Positions 57,124-64,000 of a DNA stretch of 64,000 nucleotides are shown in pieces; the first letter of the stretch is position 1, and every line of letters begins with the position of its first letter. The stretch lies in contig JACAAK010000008.1 in NCBI GenBank assembly GCA_025093985.1, positions 1,240,001 through 1,304,000 on the forward strand. Direction: 5' to 3'. The position numbers and the translations under genes were made by a program. The notes under the pieces are model-generated. The model saw only the letters and a program-made list of their open reading frames with translations. It made no database searches and was not told where the DNA came from. The stretch comes from Calvatia gigantea. Its lineage: Eukaryota; Basidiomycota; Agaricomycetes; Agaricales; Lycoperdaceae.

Positions 57124-59717
57124 CTAGTATTCTTTCTCGACCCCTGGATCCCGTTGGGTCAAGTTTTCCCTGGGGATAGGTGGTCCTGAATAATGTTGGC
57201 GACCATCTAACAGCAAATTATGAGCATCTGTTCCCAGGCCAGGAAAAGAAGAGCCTTACTGGCTAAGTACCAGACGCCGCTGATAACCGCGAAGCCAACA
57301 AAAACTACCGAGGCATAATCTATAACACGAGGGCGTTCAAAAAAAGCTCATAAATGAGTGTGCACAGCTATGCGCCTGACGACGTTGCACGGTAACTCAC
57401 TCATCGTAGTTGGCGTGACCGGGACGACCGCAGGCATTGAAAACAATACAATTTCAAACAACACCCATAGTACTGCGAACCAGTTGATGAGATATCCCCA
57501 GCGCCCGAGGTTATACGGAGCATCCTGCATCTCACGACGTCTTCCGAGAACCGACAACAGAACCGGCATGGCGTAACTCGCCCCCAAACAGATCACGCCG
57601 ACTCCCACGAAAGCGTTAAACGCAGCACTTGAGCCGAGGAAGATCAATCCAAGAAGGATCTGTATCAGAGTTGCCAATAAGTAGGCATTGAGAGGAACAC
57701 CTTTGAGGGATCTCTGGTTGACTTTGGCGAAAAACTTGGAAAAGGGAATGGCATGGTCTCTCGCAAAACTCCATGTAGCCCTTGACGCAGCGCAGCAAAT
57801 AGATATCGCACAGAAGATTCCGATCATGAAGACTGCAATCGATCAGCCAAGGACTGCATTCTTGGGCTTTGGGTGCTCTTACCAATGAACCACTGCAATG
57901 TGCCATTTAGATCAGCGATGACGTCATTTTTATGAGCATTGTGGCTTCATTTACCATGCCAAAACCGCCACCACGCGACCCCATGATGCTGCTAAACAAG
58001 ACTCCTATGGGCTGCCCTCCGGGAACTTTGACAGGTTTTATGAGCTTTTCACTGGGTTCGACCGCGTCAAACCACCTTACCCGCAAGCAGCATGTTGATG
58101 TCAGGAAGCGTAAAAACGACAGGGAGCAGGAACAGAAGACCGGATAGAAAGCCAATGGGTATGGACCACGCTAGAGCAAGGGGGACCTCTCTGGCAGGAT
58201 TGCGGACCTCCTCACACATGCTCGCAACTGTCAGAATTGCCCATGATCAGTGGCTGGGACATATCTTTGATGAAAACCTACTCATTCCCATAGCAGAATA
58301 TGTATATGCTGCAAGGTAACGTAAGCTTTGTTGTCCCTCTGACTATTGAAGACGAAACGTCGCTACCTGGCTGTAGCCACCGTCAATATATGTCAAATGT
58401 GCGAATAGTTGACTTCTTACTGGGAGTAGGCCAATGAAAAAGGACCATCCCGCCGTCCGGCCTGAGGCTGAAGGATCAAAGTGACCGAGGGCAAATGATG
58501 CGGGTCGTCGCCCAGCTGCAGCCTTGATGGACAGGCATATGAGCATGACTTTATTATATACGTTCAGGAAACAAAATGAGTCAGTTGTCAGCTGCGGTCG
58601 GCTCTCAGTAACAACGGTTTAGCGGAATATATTCACCGATCATCCCGAGAAGGGTCCAAACCGCTGACAGGATCTATCAAAGACGCAGATATTAGGGATA
58701 TTAACGCTAGCTATTTTGGGGAAACCTGCATCGACTGTTGGCAATAAGCTGTTGAAAAAGATGCCGAACGAAGTGGCAAATGCAGTGACCGCCAAAAAAA
58801 TTAGATCTGCGGATCGTTGAGAGAGCCATTCAACAGCAAAAGCTGAAACATACAGGTTTGCCAAGAGGTGGCTACCCATTCAGGATGGTAGATCCCAGCG
58901 CCTGCAACGATCAATTGGGCTGTTCCCTGCGCGTCAACACAACGTATTCAGCCAAACAGGGGTCATGGCGCTCAGTATAACGCACAAAGTTTACAGACAG
59001 ACTGATCGTCCATACGCCCACCATTGTCAACCATCCATTGATCCACGAACACAACAGCTTATAGCGCGGTGCCGCAAGACGAAAGGTCCAATAATAGGCA
59101 CCGGCTGAAGTGGGATACTTGGAACAGATTTCGGCCAAAGATAAGGCCAGTGCCTGAGAGAAGACCGAGACCATTGCGAGGCTGAATCACGGTTGAGCCT
59201 TTTTGCACCCCGATATGTAAGAAAAGATGCACCCCCAAATCATGACCGCAGGCCCTCCTCCAATTAAAGACGTAGCGATAGGGGCTGCAAGGCCGAAAGC
59301 TGACCAGATTTGGTTGTCAAGCAAGGGCTACTGGAGGCGCGTACTCACGAACTGCCATGATGGCTACGCGCTCGTGATAAGGGTGTGAGTAATTGCAAAG
59401 GAGGGATAGGGTTGAGCGAACCTAAGGTCACTGCAGTTGTTCGATCAACACGAAATTTTTAAAGGCACGAAGCATCGACTTACTGAACAGAATGTGAGAT
59501 AAGCCTCTATTCTGTGGAAACCCCGTCTTCAATATATGCTGGGTATGAACTTTCTTTGTATTCATCCACATACCCGAGACAACTCCTGATCATAACCCAA
59601 TTTCTTCAAATCCTTAGCGGCTTCATCAGTCGGTAAATTGGTAGAACTGCTCTTCTTAGAGTTCCCTTTTTCAGAAGCAGCCGAAGCGGCAGCTCTCTGC
59701 ATCGTCCCCGTTTCCAT
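57124..59717 (-). CDS. amino-acid/choline-type permease (APC superfamily)
   Basis: Proton-coupled transporter of the fungal ACT/UGA4 type, about 12 TM. Seventeen exons on the minus strand: 59574..59717, 59452..59478, 59349..59370, 59233..59299, 58995..59181, 58854..58926, 58726..58806, 58637..58663, 58421..58548, 58367..58370, 58282..58308, 58081..58227, 57955..58025, 57883..57892, 57401..57832, 57260..57319, 57124..57206; 529 residues. Landmarks: LGYDQELSR, IMAVPFGLA, LAEICSKYPTSAGAYYW, GTAQLIVAGAG, GLLPPAYTYSAMG, CEEVRNPAREVP, FCAISICCAASRATW, IFLGSSAAFNAFVG, FEIVLFSMP, NGRQHYSGPP. Two exons are 4 and 10 bases; dropping either breaks the frame. Exon 12 is the source of fragments at 27.1 and 33.0 kb. 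The exact substrate cannot be told. Confidence 0.88.
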
Positions 59718-60517
59718 GTCACGATTAATAATGAGTTACCGGGCTGGGAGGTCAAAGAGCGCGAACGAAGCCAAATGATGAGCGAAGCACCACAAGAGAA
59801 GTATTTCTCCCAGCCTCTTTAATACCGTTGCTCCTGTACTCCGATCCACTGATTGGACGACCGTTGCCATTTTATCAACCCTTGTGGGGAATATCGACAC
59901 GGCCCATCTGCAACTTGGACCGCCATACAAAAGCGGTGGTTCTCTTACCACATTGTCCCCGATATGATGCTCCTAGGTTTCCATATGAGTGCGGCATGAG
60001 AAGATATCAGAAGAGTTTGAGGCAATCACAAACGCCACATTGGTACAGGTGACAGAGGCTTCGAAATTCGCGATTCACACGCGTCAACGCGTAAGCGAGC
60101 GTATCAGTTCAGCACTCGCCACTGTTCGGAGGGTAGATGTGAGATACTAGCAGAAATCGCGGGGCAAGTAGCTTCAGCGTAACTTGAACGTTTGGACATT
60201 CGCAAAGTCGGTAAGTAGTGAACGCGACAGGGAAGAACTTGCGATAGCGTCATAGCGGTCCCATATCTGGGCTTCCAAGATCGAAGCCTGAAGCCTGAGC
60301 GTTGGTTATGCAGGAAGTAATCACAAATATCAATCGCGTTCCGCAACGGTAAACGTAGGTACGATGCTCCATCACCACAAATATGCAAGAAAATGTGCGC
60401 TCTTTAATATCAGGGGCATGTACAATTAGTCCATAAACTCGTGTCGGTGGTGCAATAGATCTTGATGGACTTACTGTTTTGTATTCCAGTTGTCGGCAAT
60501 GATAAACCACTTCCTTG
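59718..60517. other. 800-base intergenic, no gene seen
   Basis: Contains the permease promoter (next to 59717) and the 3' flank of the glomulin-like gene. No supportable ORF. Confidence 0.4.
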
Positions 60518-62451
60518 TCACAGGTTTGCTTTAGCCTCCTCTATCCTGCTTAATCCCATTTGTAACGAGGCCAAAGGCATCATGGCATCCCCATGATCAC
60601 CTTAGGACCAATTGAGAACACTACCCCAACCAAGAGGCATGAACGCTCACCTTCCGGCATCTCCTCGCCCATGACAGTCCTGATAAATCCCCTTAGTGGA
60701 GCGAGCAAGTTGTGTTCGACGGTCGTTAGCATATCCTTATCCCTAATTCCCGTCTATGGCGTATTAACCTGCGTTGCATGATACCGGTTTAATGCCACTT
60801 ACAAAATTAGCTTTGTCTCTCGACAAAACCACATAATACAGAGAAAGCGCTTCAACTATCCGTTTTGGCTCTGGGCTTTCCAAAAACTCTTGAACATTCA
60901 ACTGTGTTCCTATATCAAACAAATCTGGTGGACTTGGCCTGAACAGAAGCGGTGCGAAAACCCTCATGAACATCGACGAAGAAAACACGTTGGTAGATCC
61001 CGATGGAGGAAGTCCCTCAAGCACTGCATCTTTTACCAATCCAACCGCAGCGACGCGCATCTGGGGATATTCGCATTTGGCCACGAGATCCGCAAGGAGT
61101 TGTAACCGGAGCTGTGATGAGGCAGAAGCGAGGAGAAGTGAGAGGACACGGAAGGTTTGATGACGCATTGATGGTGATGGATGCGTGCTGGAAAGCACGA
61201 TCAGCTCCGGCATGAAGGCGCTAACGATGTCAGGCGAAAGTTCTGTTTTCGAGCCGATGTGATTCTGGTGCAGAGTAAGTAAAAGGAATGCTAGGGCGTC
61301 ACTTTGAAGGTTGGACGTTGGTTGAAGCATCGCGAGGATGTTGGGTGCAAATGAGGAAAGGACCCTGACTTGAGATGTTAGGGGCCCTATCAACCAAGTA
61401 TGTACAAGAAGAATGACGGAGACAATGGAAGGCAGGTCGACAAGTTTGACCTGTCCGAGTCCAAGATCTTTGTAAATTGACTAAAAGATTTGGTCAGTTT
61501 TTGAGGGCGGATGTCGACAATGAACCTACCAGGAACGCGTCGATGACATGTTGTTCGTCGTCCGACTGTGCTTGCCCACCCATCTTCAACCTCGGATAAC
61601 ACACTTCAAGGGCCCTCTTCGCCGTGTCATATCCTAAATTACCCTTGAAGGAAACCACCGCATGGTCGAGGACCATTTTCAGCAGTAGCTAGATCCCATC
61701 CATCTAATCAGACGCCGTATGGGGTGAGGAGTGCAGTAGACATACCTGACATTTTCCTAGCTCTTCGTCGCTGATTTCGGGTAAACCTTGCACCCACTTC
61801 AAGACTGCCTGCACCATATTACCCATTGCGTTCATCAATGTTCTCGCTTCATTTGACTTCGGGTGGCTAAGCACTGCTTCCATCGCACGTTGAAAACCGG
61901 AAAGTAAGGGTTGTAGCGTTGAGGATGCCGTCCTTTTTCTTAGTTTCATTCTCGGAATCGCTGAAAATTCATAAGTCGATCACCCTTCTTTTCTGTTGGA
62001 TGAGCAGACTTACATACCAGCACGGCAAAGCTCGGCTAACTCGGTTAATCTCTCTACCCAACTCCTCTCATTCTCATCCACATCCAGGTCTTCAGATTCT
62101 TCGGCAAGCTTTTCCAGTTCCTCCTGGACAGCCATAGCTACCTCCTTCGGTGAGCTACGCTCTCCCATGAGCGCAATCAAATCCTTCACAGCATGATCTG
62201 TACGCGGCAACAGCGCAGATAAAAGAGTCAGTACATCCTGAGCTAATCTCAGCCTTGGATGGAGTAGGAACTAGGAAACGGTTTTCCCACAAGTGAGTCG
62301 GCGACATCTGCCGTCAACAATTCTGCTGGCAAAGTATCCTGACTGGTGTTCGAGGCAAGGTTTGAAGTTGTAATATTGTTGGGATCCTATAAATCAGGCT
62401 GTTAACATGATGTGCGGTTAGTGAAGACGAACGTACATCGCTTGTAGCCAT
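60518..62451 (-). CDS. YAP-binding/ALF4/glomulin family protein
   Basis: Exons on the minus strand: 62437..62451, 62306..62386, 62018..62270, 61746..61960, 61530..61688, 60803..61480, 60651..60753, 60518..60600; 528 residues with phases closing. Helical-repeat protein without catalytic motifs: LLSALLPRTDHAVKDL, AIPRMKLRKRTASSTLQPLL, LLKMVLDHAVVSFKGN, LVDLPSIVSVILLVHTWL, LNVQEFLESPEPKRIVEALS, TGIRDKDMLTTVEHNLLAPL. This order resembles the fungal YAP1-binding/ALF4/glomulin family, linked to oxidative-stress signalling or cullin-RING regulation. Assignment is from memory, without alignment. The intron 62271..62305 would be only 35 bases; the alternative is a small indel there. The first exon is just 15 bases. 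Confidence 0.6.
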
Positions 62452-62868
62452 TCGGACGATGACGAGAAACGGATATAATTTGTTTGGTCCCTGTTTACGG
62501 GATTTAGAGTTTCTGATCCGTTCATTTTATGTCAGGTTCACCCGCCAAGCCTGTGCCAAGTAAGCAAGCCAAGATTCATGGCACCCTTGGTAGGCGTCTA
62601 CTTAACGAATTGTAGGCACTGACGTGCAGGTCATTGAGCGAGAGAAAGGAAAGGACGTAGTGTATCGTTGTATACTACACACCACTAAATTACCTGCTGT
62701 CCTGGCAGTTTGTAAAGGTTCTGAGTATCCAAGATGGTATCATCTTCCAAGAATCATCTAGGGGAGGATAGTAATAGCAAAAGCAAGAAGGAAAAAACGA
62801 AAGAGGAATCCAAGCCCAGTCGTATCGCATGGCAAAGGAAAGGACGAATGTCAACTGCAACCTTACAC
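62452..62868. other. short intergenic, promoter of glomulin-like gene
   Basis: 417 bases between two same-strand genes; no ORF of note. Confidence 0.4.
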
Positions 62869-64000
62869 TCACCACCTCCTTCCTAAAATGATGACTGCAC
62901 CAAACGCCATCGAAAGTACAACACTCAATCCGGGAAGATGCGCCTTCAGGCTTTGGCCAGCGTTGACGACACTCCCCTTACTAGTGCTTCCCAGGTGGTC
63001 CGAACCCTTGTGTCCGTTTGACGTCGCCAGTACTAACGGATCGACCGTAACGGTATTGAACAACTTCGTCCTGGCAGTTGTTGAGTAAGTTGTAGATGGT
63101 TGGCCCGCACTCTCGGTCTGAGCACCGTCAGAGAGGAAGACAAGAGCGGCGGATGGAGCGAACACTGGGATGTCGCAAACGCCCCGGGTCTGGTCGCAAG
63201 TGACAGTGATTATTTCCTCTGTACCCACGGGACGCCCGTCAGAAGCAAAGTGGTCACCGAAGGTCTGTGCAAAGTTAGCGAGGGGCGTAAGTCGGGAGTC
63301 GTGGTGAGAGAGACGACTTACTTGGTTGGCCCAAGTGAAATTGCCCTTTTGGGCAACACTGGTCGCACGGAGATACCTAGCGCAAATGAGCTTACATATA
63401 TATAAAAAAGGAAAAGATGGTCAACTTACTTTACTTTCACGGAAGCAGGGGTGGTGCCAGGCTGACCGGTCTGACCTCCCCCGACAGAGATGGAAGCAGT
63501 AAGGTCATGGCCTCCGGACGAGTCCGTTATGAAATTGATAAGGAGCACGCGGACGGGCACATCGTCCTCGTAGATCGCATACGCAGGTGTGAGGGGATCC
63601 CCGCTGTTGGCTCCAAGATCTAAGACCCGTGATTTGTTCGAAGCACCGAGAGTTTCGGCCATGACAAGCGAGGAGTAGTAGATGGGCCCGACAGTCCATT
63701 GGTGGAATTCAGACTGGTTAGTAGGGGGGGCTGGGGTACTTTTCAGCACAAGGTTTAATTTTGTTCTTTTTCTCAGCACTTACGAGTGAAAGGCTGTGAA
63801 TAGATGATGTCAGTTATCTGAATTTCTCCAGAAGGTGTTCTTGTGTAACGTACGTTGTAGAACACATTCTGACCACCAACGTGGAATAGAGCTCCAGTGA
63901 AGTTACTGCGAGCCAGTGTCATAGCATAATCCAAACCCCACAAAGCGCCTCCAAAAGAGTCACTGATACCGGGGAAACCTCCACAAGAAGCAGAGTTGGT
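62869..64000 (-). CDS. GH79-type glycoside hydrolase, C-terminal part (cut by window edge)
   Basis: Minus-strand exons 63854..64000 (incomplete at its start), 63784..63793, 63430..63730, 63322..63376, 62869..63264. Resembles the C-terminal half of fungal GH79 beta-glucuronidase-type enzymes: CGGFPGISDSFGGALWGLDY, FTGALFHVGGQNVFYN, NQSEFHQWTVGPIYYSSLVM, a C-terminal beta domain (YAIYEDDVPVRVLLINF), NFTWANQTFGDHFASDGRP, VTCDQ and CDIPVFAPSAALVFLSDG. The acid/base residues lie upstream, outside the window. One exon is just 10 bases (PFT). The protein ends with a hydrophobic LSVVLSMAFGAVIIL after a Ser/Gly-rich spacer, suggesting a GPI anchor or membrane tail. Probably secreted; acts on glucuronic-acid-containing glycans if active. 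Confidence 0.7.

Noticed and set aside
57919..57926. TGACGTCA inside a permease intron as a fourth CRE site
   Set aside because: Located within an intron far from any start and not in a repeated context; likely chance.

Overview
This window is nuclear DNA from a filamentous basidiomycete, most likely a mushroom-forming Agaricomycete. Genes are broken by many short GT-AG introns (mostly 45-75 bases) with CTGAC/CTAAC-like branch sites. The families present (F-box/leucine-rich proteins with an N-terminal coiled coil, TKL-like kinases, GH79, type I membrane proteins with a galactose-binding-like ectodomain) fit that group. The species cannot be named from the sequence. Exon models were read by eye and checked by reading-frame phase.

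Layout. 0-7.6 kb is housekeeping: a membrane protein (+), peroxisomal Lon protease ending in a PTS1 (-), YAE1 (-) and TFIIE-beta/TFA2 (+). 8-15.3 kb holds two tiny four-exon genes for a Cys/His-rich protein family (-), an F-box gene (-), the 18S rRNA dimethylase DIM1 (+) and a proline-rich protein (-). 15.3-17.9 kb shows no gene. 17.9-22 kb holds two tandem F-box genes (+), the second frameshifted.

21-38 kb is a mosaic of duplicated and decaying sequence. Block A (about 21.0-26.9 kb) and block B (about 33.4-38.1 kb) each carry an F-box 3' end, a TKL-like kinase (-) and an ataxin-2/PBP1-like remnant (-). Between them lie two Tc1/mariner copies, one with an intact empty site preserved in a nearby inverted duplicate, and displaced fragments of a permease exon whose full gene sits at 57-59.7 kb.

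39.6-42.6 kb is one long disordered membrane protein (+). 43.3-53.6 kb is a three-unit tandem array, each unit of 3.2-3.7 kb carrying a signal peptide-TM-VWA gene (-) and a conserved TGACGTCA site upstream; the third gene is frameshifted. 55.8-64 kb is ordinary genic DNA: a divergent phosphopantetheinyl transferase (+), a 17-exon amino-acid permease (-), a YAP-binding/glomulin-like gene (-) and the 3' end of a GH79 gene (-) cut by the window edge.

Two themes deserve attention. First, the small Cys/His-rich pair at 8.2-8.7 and 14.8-15.3 kb has conserved intron positions and ligand spacing and is invisible to simple ORF finding. Second, eight conserved reading frames are each interrupted by a single extra base, never a missing one; two fall in TFIIE-beta, so base-level sequence error must be excluded before calling decay.
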